From Paragorgia papillata (lineage: Eukaryota > Cnidaria > Anthozoa > Scleralcyonacea > Coralliidae), in NCBI GenBank assembly GCA_035771165.1, contig JAWNZC010000409.1, forward strand, positions 620,001 to 684,000: DNA of 64,000 nt, in the 5' to 3' direction. Both the position numbers and the translations under genes were made by a program. Below the pieces are notes generated by a model. It did no database searches. It saw nothing but the letters and a program-made list of their open reading frames with translations, and was not told the origin of the DNA. Below are positions 21,741 to 32,500 of this stretch, in pieces (positions within the stretch are counted from its first letter, which is position 1; each line of letters opens with the position of its first letter).

Positions 21741-22740
21741 ATATTTTGATTTTAAAAATATAGTTAGAAAGCATGCAGAATCATATAACATTTAACAATA
21801 TAAATATATTGACTAAGGTTGCAAAACAGATAATTACGGTTAGTAACTTCCCGCCAGATTACACTATTTTTTACGCGAAGACTTTGCATGCTATAGAGTT
21901 TTACATGTACCGAGCCTGTAGGGTTTGCTGGTTTTTGAACAGAGACATGCGCCATGCGGGATATTGTCAGGGTGAGAGCCTGGGGCAGAAGACGTACTCC
22001 ACAAAATGGCCAAAGTAGAAGTGAAAACGTTGATAAATCACACAATCGCCAAGGAGATGGAAATAAAGTAGCAAGAAAAAGAAAACGAGAATGCAAGGAA
22101 CCCCAGGATGGCAAGCACTGCGACACAGTGTTTCTTTGATATAAATACATTTTCCATGTTCAAATTTATTCAAACTAGTTTTGCCGCATATAGGCTCGAT
22201 TCCAGTTTTGTGGTAGCCCGCGTTCAATTAATTGTTATCATGATTGTTGAACGATATTGAATTCATTTGGCCACTCGGATTGAGATTGCCATAGTGAAGA
22301 TCGGTGAAATTGATTAAACACCAATCAGGTCTCTCTGCAAATCGGTTTGCAATCGGCAATTTCCTAAACTTAATATTCTCAATTTGATCAATTTATAAGT
22401 TTTAGATCTCTAATACACCGCATTCATAAAGATGGCTGCCGATTTATAATCTTTTATATGCATTTAAATTAGCCTTCCCGGCCTCGTTCCTGTGTATAAA
22501 TTCTTTTCAATTATAAACACAAGAACGAGGTTTGAAAGGCTAACTTAAATACACATAAAAGAATATAAATTGCAGTCATGGTTGTATAATCACAGTAAAT
22601 TGTGTATTGTTTTACATTTTCTTATTTAAACAAATTATTGCCAATTCGTCTATTTTCTCTCTTTCAACTTAGTCTTGAACGCCATGATTATTATACTCGT
22701 TCCAGGTCAAATTTACACAAAACTTTTGCAAGATACCAAT
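21741..22740. other. Unassigned AT-rich stretch
   Basis: No supported gene. Two opposing frames at 21764-22227 overlap one another and show no domain. A short inverted pair (AAGAACGAGG-type around 22470-22520) links CTTCCCGGCCTCGTTC to GAACGAGGTTTGAAAGGCTAA and may be a small hairpin MITE of about 120 bp (22440-22570). Confidence 0.35.
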
Positions 22741-22745
22741 TTGCA

Positions 22746-22783
22746 ATTATATATATATATATATAAATATATATATATATATT
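22746..22783. repeat. TA dinucleotide microsatellite
   Basis: About 36 bases of alternating TA with a single AAA interruption. Confidence 0.9.
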
Positions 22784-22839
22784 AATATCACGGCCACCTC
22801 GGTTTTTATTGTTTCCACACGCACATTTAATATCGAAAT

Positions 22840-22945
22840 AACCCAATACATAAAGATGAGGTACGATTAGTAACTAATCATACCTAATCTTTATGCATCA
22901 GGTAAGATTAGTAACTAATCATACCTAATGTTTATGCAAACGGTA
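22840..22945. repeat. Two-unit minisatellite with palindromic unit
   Basis: GATTAGTAACTAATCATACC, itself palindromic at GATTAGTAACTAATC, occurs twice (about 22866 and 22907), each followed by TAATnTTTATGCA. Probably the remnant of a small inverted-repeat element. Confidence 0.65.
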
Positions 22946-23542
22946 CGATTCCCGTGAATTTGCAATAGGCAATATCATTGCGCAATGCAACGGGACCATG
23001 CCTAAAACATTTCGAGTAGAGTACACTGGTAGCGCCCCCAATCGAGAAGTAGAGACAAGTGTTTGCCTATCTCGAAGAAGGTTCGCTGAACCCGCTTGTA
23101 GCAGCAGCGCCCTAAACGAAAGGCAAACTTTCATTGTGTAACCGGTTTGTTTTCTCAAGAATTTATTTCAGTTTGCCTAGAACATAAAATGTGGGACTAA
23201 TACTAAATCAATGCGCATGTCTATACATTGTTGTTGTTTTTATAGACAACTATCTAATATTAGTTTATGTGCGTGAATTTGCATTAGATCAATGGTTACC
23301 ATTGAACCGATCATATACATGTATTGTTATTTAAATGCGCTTGTAATATATTTACAGATATAGATATATAAATGGCCATTGCATTTCAAATAAAGATAGT
23401 TACCGTAAAAAATTTCCAGCCTTTACACACACGATACATGGCCACGTTTGGATGTCGGTTTTATGCCATGATATACATTCCCTCGGGCTTCGCCCTCGGG
23501 ACTTTTACTCTCGTTCTTCCTCGGTAACCGTAATATTACAAA

Positions 23543-23648
23543 GTGATAACATAACATATTGGTTGATTAGTGATTAAATGTCTCTCAAGCCTCCCTGGGC
23601 TTTCGGGTACATTTATTTAATCACTAACAATATGTTATGCTATTACTG
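23543..23648. repeat. Palindromic element with 38-bp imperfect arms
   Basis: GATAACATAACATATTGGTT...AGTGATTAAATG is matched in inverse by CATTTATTTAATCACTAACA...ATGTTATGCTATTAC around a 28-base loop containing GGCTTTCGGG. No coding potential. Confidence 0.7.
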
Positions 23649-23704
23649 ATAAATATATACCACTGTTCGAAATTCTTTAAACATCTGTAAATTTAAAGTT
23701 TTAA

Positions 23705-23860
23705 GTAATATTTAAAACATGAGCAGCAGACTAGTGTTTTATCAGATTTAAAACACGAGGCGATCGCCGAGTGGCGGTTCAGATCTGATAAAACACATGC
23801 TGCGAAAACCTCCTAAATCAGGTTTCTTTATCAGATATAAAACGACGAACATGGTACTGA
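23705..23860. repeat. TAAAACAC palindromic repeat, copy 1
   Basis: GTGTTTTATCAGATTTAAAA is mirrored by AGATCTGATAAAACAC, followed by a second module with TTTATCAGATATAAAAC and CATGGTACTGATTTCCTTTG. The same two-module arrangement is found at 42788-43075, where it interrupts a recombinase reading frame. Confidence 0.75.
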
Positions 23861-24240
23861 TTTCCTTTGTGTTTTTGAATTATAATTATATTATTTAAAA
23901 CAATAGAGGTTTAATTGTTACCATTCTACATCGACTATATTGTTGGAAGTTATATTTCGTTCATTGCTGTAAAATTAAGTACTGTGAATCGAGTTATAGT
24001 TAAATTGTTGCGTGATTCCAATCTTGATTCATTGTACTTATACTACTGTGTATTATTACTAGTTATATAATCGTTATTATTGTAAACGCAAGTACGTACG
24101 GTGAATCGTGTTGTAATCAGTTGAGATTGTTTAATTTTATTGCTGGTTCATTGTTTTTGTACTACTGTATTTCATCATTAGTTAATTGCTTATATATTAT
24201 TATATGTATATCATATTCATTTTCTTCTCTTAAAATCTAG

Positions 24241-24715
24241 AATATAAGGTGACTTTGTCAATATATTCTGGTCGTCCAGACCCTTCTTGGACGATTCATT
24301 CGAGCCATGAAAGCTTCAAAAAAATCAAAGAACACCAAGATGAAAGAGTAAGAGATGGTAAAGCTCCGTGCCATCCAAGACAAATGGCTACAAAGCTCGG
24401 TTATAGAGGCTTTCTATTACAGCACCAAGATGCAGAGTGTCCAGAGTTGATTTTTGGCCAGGGGACTGTCGCTCATCAACAATTGTTACTGGAAACCATG
24501 CCAAAAGAATTGAAAACAGACGATTTTCGTCAGAAAATCTCGCAGATGATTGCGGTTTCAGGTGCACTTCCAGCTCCAGCTCCACCTGGTCCTGGGGAAG
24601 TAACTACAGTTGCTTTTGAGACAAAAACAAAGCCGATTCTTGACTTGGCCAAGTGGAATTGAGATAACTTCGTGAAAAGGAATAACAACTGTTGCAACTA
24701 TGACCAGATCTCCAT
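24241..24715 (+). pseudogene. Decayed exon of an unidentified secreted-type gene
   Basis: A splice-acceptor-like TTCTCTTAAAATCTAG precedes a long open frame starting YKVTLSIYSGRPDPSW, with LGYRGFLLQH, ELIFGQGTVAHQQ and LPAPAPPGPGEV further on, ending WN then TGA at 24661. The frame continues past that stop with NNNCCNYDQ and, one base shifted, TFAQSGKAS. That Asn/Cys/Tyr then T-F-A-Q-x-G-x-A-S order looks like the continuation of the same domain, so a stop and a frameshift seem to have killed it. I recall similar GRPDPSW proteins in invertebrates and bacteria but cannot name a function. Confidence 0.5.
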
Positions 24716-24719
24716 GTAC

Positions 24720-25855
24720 ATTTGCGCAGTCTGGAAAAGCTAGTGTATATATATAAAAAAATCATTGTACTTTTCTTCCACAATATCTTCATATTCTTAA
24801 TATTGCACGATTATCGATATCGTCAGCCGAAGCAATACAGTCAATGTCATCGTCCTGGCAAATTCCGAAACCAGATTCGTCAAAATGGGCTACCATATAC
24901 TCCAAACATATAACGGATGATTCCGTTTCAATCCATAGAAAGAACAACAACTAAATGATGATGAATTCGACATTTTGTTGTCAAATTATCTGCGCTCTCG
25001 TTGTTTCTTCCTTAGTCACGCAAGTTTGGGTTAAGAAAATGACGTCACAACTCTTCTCAGGTATCAATATTTATAGTGAAGAAAATTTTAATGAAGGACG
25101 CAATTTTCAGCATTTCAAACATTTAAAACGTTAAACCTATTTGTTCATATCCGTTTAAATTTTGTACACGGGGTATTAATTAAGTTCTAAATATGTATTT
25201 GTGTATTGTAATTAGCACATTGAAAACTTAAATAAATATAATAAACATGATAAAATAACGGAATGAACAGCAGCAGTGTTTTAAGCGTTTTATAAGATTT
25301 AATGACCCATTTGCTAAGCCCATTGCCGTAGGAATTTCGATAAACAACCTTACGTTATCTAAGCCATATTATATATCAGCCAAAAAAATCAAAGCTAAAT
25401 TTATGTAAATCAAGAAGATTCTTCATCATATAGATTATATTTAACACACACAGATATTTTATTGTTAGGGCCTGTTTTCAACCAATCACTAAAGCCAGAT
25501 GAAGACCTGCTTAGGTTCATATGGTAGTTTATATTCTGCCTATGCCACAGGGTGACCAATTTGGCAGTATGACTAAAGAAAATCAAATTATTGAACTTAC
25601 TTGAAAATGGAACAAAATCACTTTAAACATTAACAATTTGATTTACTCAATTTTATTCGAAAACACTAAATTAATCTCATTTGAGTTTACACGAAGTATC
25701 TGTTAATTCCTAGCCGAGTATGGACCAGCCCAAAAATGTGTGACTCAAAATTCAGATTCAAAATGGGGGCATTTATAGGTCCTTCTGCTAATGGTAGCGA
25801 CCACTGGCATGTATTTATCGCAACTTCGTTAATATTGTTTTCGATATTTACGTAA
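24720..25855. other. Unassigned AT-rich stretch
   Basis: No supported gene. A block at 25755-25820 (ATTCAAAATGGGGGCATTTATAGG) recurs in direct orientation at 31483-31540 (TTCAAAATGGCGGCATTTATGG), both times close to one of the inverted arms described at 25860 and 31620. Confidence 0.4.
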
Positions 25856-25859
25856 ATGC

Positions 25860-26415
25860 CAGGCGATTTTTGTCACTTTACATGCATGGTTGATACAGAC
25901 CTGGTTAATTGTGGAACCAAGACTGGAAAGGCGTACTGAATTATTTGTCTGACCAAATAGGAATATCAGTAGAACATGATTTCGAGTTTGCATGATACAA
26001 AATATCAGTTTACGTTTGTTGCTGAGCGGCCCAGAACATTTTCATGACAAGAGACTTGTTGTAGCTCTGAACTACAACATTGTACGCTTGTAACTCTGAA
26101 TTGAAGACGTCCCGGGTGTACCGTGTACGGCACGAATAATTAGCAATAAAATAAATAATCTATGGAAGTTCTACAAACATTTTGTTTTATGAAGTCGCCA
26201 GCTTTATAAAGAAGGAAAGCGATCGATGAAGAAAACGAGAAAATAGTAAAGAAGCGAGGCGTAGCCGAGTTCTCCTTAGAGTGTCTTTATCAATTAACCT
26301 TTCCCAAGTGTCGTTATAAAGTCGATTTTAGAAGACGAAAGGCTTCTGACTGACCGATTTTGACGGTCTGACTATTCCACTCTTCCAGTCTGGACCGTCT
26401 GGTAGTTTGTCAAAA
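25860..26415 (+). repeat. Left arm of a 6.4-kb inverted pair
   Basis: Inverse counterpart of 31620-32320. Shared blocks: TGAATTATTTGTCTGACCAA, GGAATATCAGTAGAACATGA, GTTGCTGAGCGGCCC, GTACGGCACGAA, AAGAAGCGAGGCGTA and TTAGAGTGTCTTTATCAA. Contains no recognised frame. Confidence 0.75.
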
Positions 26416-26542
26416 ACAAATCTTGACGTCGCGCGCGGCCAAGCATAGTCAGGTTGCAAGGAAAATTACAAGAGCTTACCAAGAAAGCCGTAAAAGCCGT
26501 AAACAGTCGTCAGATGCCATAACGTTATCACTGAAAAAATAC

Positions 26543-27236
26543 CAACCTCGTACCCAGGCTTTTCGCTCCCGCGCTCGCGAACTCGTCGAGCGAAATCCCT
26601 GGCATTGGCTGGTCCCGTACCTCCCAGAATCTGGGAGGTTTTAAAATACCGTTATTAGGGAGGGATGGTAAGCACGTATTGTCTTGTGTATAGTTTCGGT
26701 TTATTAAATTGCCGCGACACGACATCACATATCATTTCGTATTATTTAGGTCGCCAGTTAGGCAATTACTGACTCTTCTCGATTAATAACCTTAAGAACG
26801 CCAGCTGTTACTTCATTACACTCATTTATTTTCCTGAGCTGATCATCAATGAGTGAGTTCAGCGGCGAAACGACGAGCACAACAGCAGAAGGAATGATTG
26901 ACGATGATAAATTTCTCTCAGTGAGCAGGAAAGGAAGCAGTTGGTAAATCAACGATTTCCCATATCCTGTAGGCAATACAGCGACTGTATCTCTTCGATT
27001 AAAAAGAGCCTCTAAGCAGGTGACTTGCTTTGGTTTTAAATTAATATTTGTATATAAAATACTCTTTTTGATAGCGGAATCCAGACACGATAAAAACATG
27101 GCGTCATAGAAAACACGAACGTGTAAACGACCCCCCCCCCCCCCTAGTATACCCAGATTCTGGGAGGCACGTGACCAGCCCATGCGAGGGTTTTCGCTCG
27201 ACGAGGGCGGGAGCGAAAAGCCTGGGTACGAGGTTA
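26543..27236 (-). mobile_element. TIR element carrying a RecQ-like helicase fragment
   Basis: Inverted ends of about 95 bp begin CAACCTCGTACCCAGGCTTT and share TTCGCTCCCGC, TCGTCGAGCGAAA and CCTCCCAGAATCTGGG. AAAAAATAC (26534-26542) and AATAAATAC (27237-27245) flank it as a one-mismatch 9-bp target duplication. The smaller element at 28541-28898 has the same CAACCTCGT start and a perfect 9-bp duplication. The interior is a helicase fragment plus a poly-C tract (27131-27145). Confidence 0.7.
26758..27110 (-). pseudogene. RecQ-like superfamily 2 helicase, N-terminal fragment
   Basis: The minus-strand frame has a Q-motif-like stretch (LKPKQVTCLEALFNRRD), Walker A VLPTGYGKSLIYQLLPFL (motif I, GKS), and VLVVSPLNSLIDDQ (motif Ia). 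It ends at a TGA shortly after VTAGVLKVI, before the DEAH box. It covers only the first third of a helicase core, with no splice donor seen at its end. It lies inside TIRs, so it is probably the relic of a transposon-borne or captured helicase (compare helicase-encoding Academ-type elements). Confidence 0.75.
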
Positions 27237-27342
27237 AATAAATACAAGCAAATACATTCCTGAATTGCCAACTAAATACACACTTCAAAGCTTTACGAAG
27301 ACATATGTTTTACTACCAAAGGTATATAAATATATAGTTTTA

Positions 27343-27726
27343 AGGCCTAACCAAACGAGAACGCAAGTCATCGCAAGCTACATGTAGCTTACGATGACTG
27401 CAATACCACCAGTCAAACGTCGGCACAAGTCTCGCAAGTTCTGTACTTCCGCTAGTTCCCACATGCACCTTTTCGCTAGTTCTCATGTTAGTTGCTATGG
27501 CGATGGAGCACGAAAGACTTGCATCGACTTGTGTTTTGTGTTCAAACGTTTCGCAAGCTCTCGCAAGTTGAAAAAAACTTGCGATAAAATTTGAACAAGA
27601 TCAAGTTAGTTGCAAGCTAACGCAAGTCACCGCGGCAAGTCATCGCAAGCTGGCGATCAAACGAGACACAAGAAAGCACAAGCTAAAACTTGCGATAACT
27701 TGCGTTCTCGTTTGATTAGGGTTTAG
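27343..27726. mobile_element. MITE with CAAACGAGAACGCAAGT termini and GCAAG subterminal repeats
   Basis: The left end CTAACCAAACGAGAACGCAA and the complement of the right end CTAATCAAACGAGAACGCAA match except for one base. CGCAAG/CTTGCG is repeated more than ten times inside, some as ATCGCAAGCT. The 384-bp interior opens one artefactual frame. No target duplication read. Confidence 0.75.
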
Positions 27727-28540
27727 CAATAAAATTATGACTGATTCTATTATAAAAACAAGACGGCTGCATTGCTTAGGTGTTCACTCGGGCTACTGAT
27801 AGGAATGCATCTTGGCATAGCCTATGCACGAAACTGCGCAACAGCCATGCACGCACATATTAAGCGTTTGTTAAAAAGTACAAAATTTTCAGATGCAATG
27901 TAGTTAGGGGGCGGGGGCGGCAGGAGAAACAATTGCCCCCCCCCAAATATTTGAGAATTTCGGGCAATTTTGATGTTTATTGCTGTGAAATGTTTAAGAA
28001 AAATTCATACGTGAAACTAAGACTGAAAAATACGACTTAAAAATCAGTTTTTAACCCTACATTTTTCGCAACAGAATTGGGCTGCTACGCCTATGTAGTT
28101 ATATTGAACCGCCCTGAGACTCCACTGAAAAGCTATTTTTATTGTACAGTTAAAGGTACTTTTAACCAGAGCCGCGCATTAAGCCTTTGATAGACATGTA
28201 AACAAGTTGACCTGTTTTTCGGTAGATTCAAGCGATTATTAGATAATCCCAGGGGCGCCGGAGGCTACTTAAGGCGGCGGGGGCAGCCATATAAAAAGGG
28301 CATTAATTTTTGCACGTGGTAAATAATGTTCGCCAATTTTGCTCTACAGCATAAAATAACCAAAAAGCATAACGTTATGATATAATGAATGACACTGTGT
28401 TGAGAAAGAAAATTCAACGACTGAATTGTACATATTGATGCTACATTCCTATTTCCTATTTACATTTAAGAAAACATGGCAACTTTAATGAATCAGAAAA
28501 CATCCGCCATGTGAAAAAAGTCTGGGCACAAGACACAGCT
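27727..28540. other. Unassigned spacer
   Basis: No supported gene. A GC-rich patch at 28245-28290 (GGGGCGCCGGAGGCTACTTA) is matched inversely at 29062-29135 (GGGTGCCGGAGCC-type words on the complement) and may mark the ends of a decayed ~0.9-kb element that contains the MITE at 28541. Confidence 0.4.
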
Positions 28541-28898
28541 CAACCTCGTTCTTAGGGCCTTTTTGCAATTGGTAAGGTGGGAAAAGGTTCTGGCATCGGC
28601 TGTTGGATTCGTCGTTTTTATTGGTTAGTTGCTTTTCCTAAACATTCCTCGTGAAATATATTTATGCATACTTTTGTGCCAGTTATGATCAAATAGCTTC
28701 AACGAGATGGCCAACGGGACAAATAGGACCGCCATTACAATGAACTTCTCCCACAGGGTTGCCATTACTCAGAATAATTTTGCATAATAAACTAAATTGC
28801 TAATTTATTACACCAAGTATTTTTGGGTGCTGTGACCAGCCGATGCTAAGGCTTTTTCCCACCCTCCAAATTTCAAAAACGCCCTGAGAACGAGGTTG
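28541..28898. mobile_element. 358-bp MITE with 9-bp target-site duplication
   Basis: Ends CAACCTCGTTCTTAGGGC and GCCCTGAGAACGAGGTTG are inverted with one mismatch. GACACAGCT flanks both sides exactly (28532-28540 and 28899-28907). A GCATCGGCTG/CAGCCGATGC pair continues the inverted ends inward. The 9-bp duplication is typical of Mutator-like elements. Its termini resemble those of the helicase-bearing element at 26543-27236. Confidence 0.85.
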
Positions 28899-29150
28899 GA
28901 CACAGCTAACCCAAGGCAAAATTAGTTTGCAGCCTCAGCTGCATGGTCTGCAGTAATAAGTTAGCTTGTGAGACATTTGAGGTATTAATACAAAAGTCAT
29001 TTAATACAATAATACAAATGGCACTCCTGTAGAAAACATTCCTCTTACGAGAAAGGGCAATTGGTTGCCCCCGTGCTGCCTCCGCGCTGCGAGGGCAGGT
29101 GGGCAGCTGCGTCCGCTGCCCCCCGTGGCTCCGGCACCCCTGGATAAACC

Positions 29151-29288
29151 CGTGAAGTTATAGACAACCCAGTGAAGATAAGTTAGCTGCCAGCCTTCCA
29201 GTTCGCCAGCTTGGTGATAAAGAACGAGTTACAAGACCGGCAAAACATTGGTGCAGCTGGCGAACTGGCAGCTAATTACTTCACGGCG
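29151..29288. mobile_element. Mini-element with the same termini as the 8.2-kb element
   Basis: The left end reads AACCCGTGAAGTTA then GTTAGCTGCCAG and TTCGCCAGCT; the right end complement reads AACGCCGTGAAG, TTAGCTGCCAGTTCGCCAGC. These are the terminal words of the large element at 40257-48474 (AACCCCGTGAAGTTAGCTGC). About 138 bp, no coding sequence: a non-autonomous relative. Confidence 0.7.
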
Positions 29289-29332
29289 TTAATCTAGCTA
29301 GACGTGCAAACTGTTCAACATAGTACATGTTT

Positions 29333-29421
29333 ATATTTTTTGCATTATTGGCTTATTACTTGCGTTTTGTAGTTGTTGGACTAAGCAGGACGCCGTTACT
29401 AAGCAAGCAGTATATTTATTA
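29333..29421. repeat. Direct repeat unit, copy 1
   Basis: ATATTTTTTGCATTATTGGC, then TATTACTTGCGTTTTGTAGT and CAGTATATTT-type sequence, repeated at 29902-29990 with about 10-15 percent change. Confidence 0.65.
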
Positions 29422-29901
29422 TACTGTGGCGTTGGTTTCTTGTATCTATTCAGGTCAGACTTCCGTAAATGTACTGATGTAATCACCAACGACAGGCAGT
29501 TGATAGGCAAACAATCAACACCAACGACAGCCTGTTGATAGCCAAACAACTGAGAAACAGTGAAATGTCTTGCAAGTATTCAAAAACATCGATAAAATGG
29601 TGTCAAAAGATACAACTTGCCAACAGGCTTCGTACTGTAGTTGCCAAATACTACCACAGGTAGCCCGAGTTATAAACTATAAAATAACACGGTTTATTAC
29701 TTAGTAATGCAAACAAATGTACAAACTAAAAGCTTTTTGCATCTTACCTTTCTGTACAGTGTTTTTGTTTGATAAGAAAAGCATAAATTTGAATTTAATT
29801 TGAATTTATTGAATTTAAGAAAGTGGCGAGGAAGGCTAAAATGAAACCACAAGGCTTATAAACATTTTCATCAGATTTAGACGACTAGACATATCTAAAC
29901 A

Positions 29902-29990
29902 TATTTTTTGCATTATTCGGTGCGTATTACTTGCGTTTTATAGTTGTTGAACCAAGCAGCAAGCGGTTACTAGGTAAACAGTACGTATGT
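29902..29990. repeat. Direct repeat unit, copy 2
   Basis: Second copy of 29333-29421 (ATATTTTTTGCATTATTCGG, GCGTATTACTTGCG). The 480 bp between the copies shows no element ends that I can read. Confidence 0.65.
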
Positions 29991-30059
29991 AGCGCGCACG
30001 ATTTAATCAGTGACGCATGCAAGCAGCACGATCAAGCATGACTGCGCGCATTATAGAAT

Positions 30060-30335
30060 GACGGACATCCGAAGTTGGTTAAAGCCTGACATGTACTAGT
30101 ACTAGAAGCGCATCACGTAGCAGCGCTACAAGATACTAGAACGACTATGCTACCTAAATTGGTAGTTTGCGGTTATTAGGACTATAGCAGATAGGCATCG
30201 TAGTCCTTCCTTTACGTATAGATATATAGTACGTCATATAATCAAACCTACTGTATATAAACCATGTTAAGTCGTAATAAAGGCACTTATATATGCTCAC
30301 AACTTGGCGTGTGTTTCACTGAGTCTCAGGAGGAA
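30060..30335 (+). repeat. Candidate solo LTR
   Basis: Contains a TATA box in ACTGTATATAAACCATG, followed 27 bases later by AATAAAG and then CACAACTTGGCGTGTGTTTC, the U3-R-U5 order seen in invertebrate LTRs (TATA, short transcript, poly(A) signal, GT-rich end). No second copy or primer-binding site is evident. Low certainty. Confidence 0.3.
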
Positions 30336-30339
30336 TTTA

Positions 30340-31615
30340 ATACCGAACCCAAGAATTAACCTTGGTACAGTGTTCATCGCAAGAAAGATCAGCCAAACGT
30401 TACACTCGTATTATGTTCTTTGATATACTGTGGCTCTTTCTTGTATCTCTAGTCCTCAAGTCACACTTCCTAGGTACTGTTGTCAACATGGCATTTTTTC
30501 GCGTTTGTAATAAATTCAAACCGTCAGAAACATTACTGATAAACTACTGATGAATTCACCAACACCGTCGGCGGAAAACACCTCAACCCAACTCGATCAA
30601 GGGCAAGCTGCCGAAAAGAAAGCCTAGAAAAATTGAAAATTGTGCCTACACTCTTACAGTTTCGCAAGGCCTGACGGGAATTTCCATTTTATTTTTATTT
30701 TATATTCCATTTTGCTTTGCCAGTTACACATTACAATTACAAACATAATTACATAGAACGAAAACAGTTTTGGCAGGGACACCACTACAGCAAAAACCAA
30801 TTACTGCGTGCCCAAATACTGTGGTTACTGCGGGATGATGCAATAATGCCATTTTGAGGAACCCTCCACATAAAAAAATAAGAAATCGAAACCTACACAC
30901 TCGGTGTCTCCACAAATTCACCCTATTCAACCACGGTACTAGAAATATGTTAACACAACAACCCCTCGCCCTCTTTTACACGAATATTTGTAAAATTTAT
31001 ATCTTCCAGATAACACCTTCGCGCTCTTTTTCATTGGGAGCCTGGAAATAGCCGTTGGAACAATTCAAAATATAGTTTTAAACTTTTAATTAAAGTATAA
31101 TATTTGAAATAAAAAAAGTTGTTTAACTCTAATTTTTAAAGAAAAAGGTAATAAATAACAAAGAAAATTTTCAAGACAATATTCAGAAAAAAAATTTAGA
31201 TGAAGAAAAATGCAGGTCGCATCCACGGTTTGAACTCGACCATTCTGCGTGCAAACTGACGATGTCACCACCGGTCTACTGAAGCAAGCGTCGAAACTTC
31301 AGCAAAATATTAGGGTTATATTTTACAGTTCTTTTTTTTTCATGTTCACAAAGAACATTGCTAGAGCATCTTAAAATATTTTGCATTTTTCAAAGGCATT
31401 GGACCACTGACCTATATATACATAACTGGACTGCGTGCTTCTATTACCTTTGAGTTAGGAAAAGTGTCCCCAAAATCGTTTTCAAAATGGCGGCATTTAT
31501 GGGTCTTTTTGCTAATGGTGAAGGTCGCTGACCGATACCTAAGAACTGGACTGATAACACATGTTTTTAAAACTGCCTGTATTTTGCTCGGCATTCAGTC
31601 GAATTTAAATTATTT
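30340..31615. other. Unassigned stretch
   Basis: No supported gene. The frames at 30362, 30724, 31086 and 31412 are short, unrelated to known motifs, and of the ambient AT-rich composition. Confidence 0.3.
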
Positions 31616-31619
31616 ATAA

Positions 31620-32320
31620 CTCGATAAAGTCTTTTTATTTATAGAAGATGAAAGCTTTCTGACTGACGGGTTTTGACGGTCTTCCACTGTCCCAGTCTGA
31701 TATAGTTTGTCGTCCGACTTTCTTGTTTTAACGACGGGAAAATAGACGGACGAACTCGCCGTTTACCGGATTTTAAAACACCTGACAACTGATGAGTTTC
31801 TCGTCTGCTATTAACACTTGGAAAAAGTTGATAAAGACACTCTAAGAAGAACTCGGTACGCCTCGCTTCTTTGCAATTTTCTCGTGATCTTCAGCGATTC
31901 TTTATAGAGCTGACGACTTCAAACGAAATGTTTGTAGATTGCCATTACCATGTGTATTGACAGTCTTGTTTATTTTATTAGTTTATTTAAGTGTTCGTGC
32001 CGTACGCCGGCCGGCATGTCTTTAATTCAGACTGCTAGAAAGCTACAACAGTAATTGTCTAGCCAGGAATATTATTATTATTGTAGTTCAGAACTACAAT
32101 GAGACTCTTATTATGAAAACGTCCCGGGCCGCTCAGCAACAAACATAAATAATATACATGGACAAACCACCGAAATATTTTGTTTACACAAACTCGAGAT
32201 CATGTTCTACTGATATTCCTATTTGGTTAGACAAATAATTCAGCAGGCCTCTTGAGTCGTTCCACAAGAAATTAACAATGACCAACCGTGTATGCATTAA
32301 CTCTTTCCTGTTCGATCGCG
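31620..32320 (-). repeat. Right arm of the 6.4-kb inverted pair
   Basis: Inverse counterpart of 25860-26415, with the same block order and several extra insertions (for example an ATTATTATTATT tract at 32069-32081). It may be the opposite end of one element enclosing 26.4-31.6 kb or an independent inverted copy. Confidence 0.7.
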
Positions 32321-32383
32321 AATTGGTCTTTAGTATTTTATTCTGGCTAAGGCCAGACGATTTTATTCACCAGTCTGGGGAAT

Positions 32384-32500
32384 AATAATAATAATTTAAT
32401 TTATATTGTGCATATTACATTTCAATATGTTCATGTGGGAAGTCCTCGGACAGGAACGATTTATAAACATGAACCGGGCTAGCCCCGGTTAACTGCATGG
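32384..32500. repeat. Dispersed element with AATAAT tract and TTTATATTGTGCATAT core
   Basis: ATAATAATAATAATTTAATT followed by TATATTGTGCATATTACATT. A related copy is at 38622-38720 (ATAATTTTATGAATTTATAT, TTGCGCAAATATCAATATTT, AAATGCGCATGAGAGCC). This TAA tract plus GCGCATATT core is common in marine-invertebrate SINE/LINE 3' regions. Confidence 0.5.

Noticed and set aside
27394..27594. A small coding region
   Set aside because: Lies wholly inside the CGCAAG-rich MITE and is produced by its subterminal repeats.
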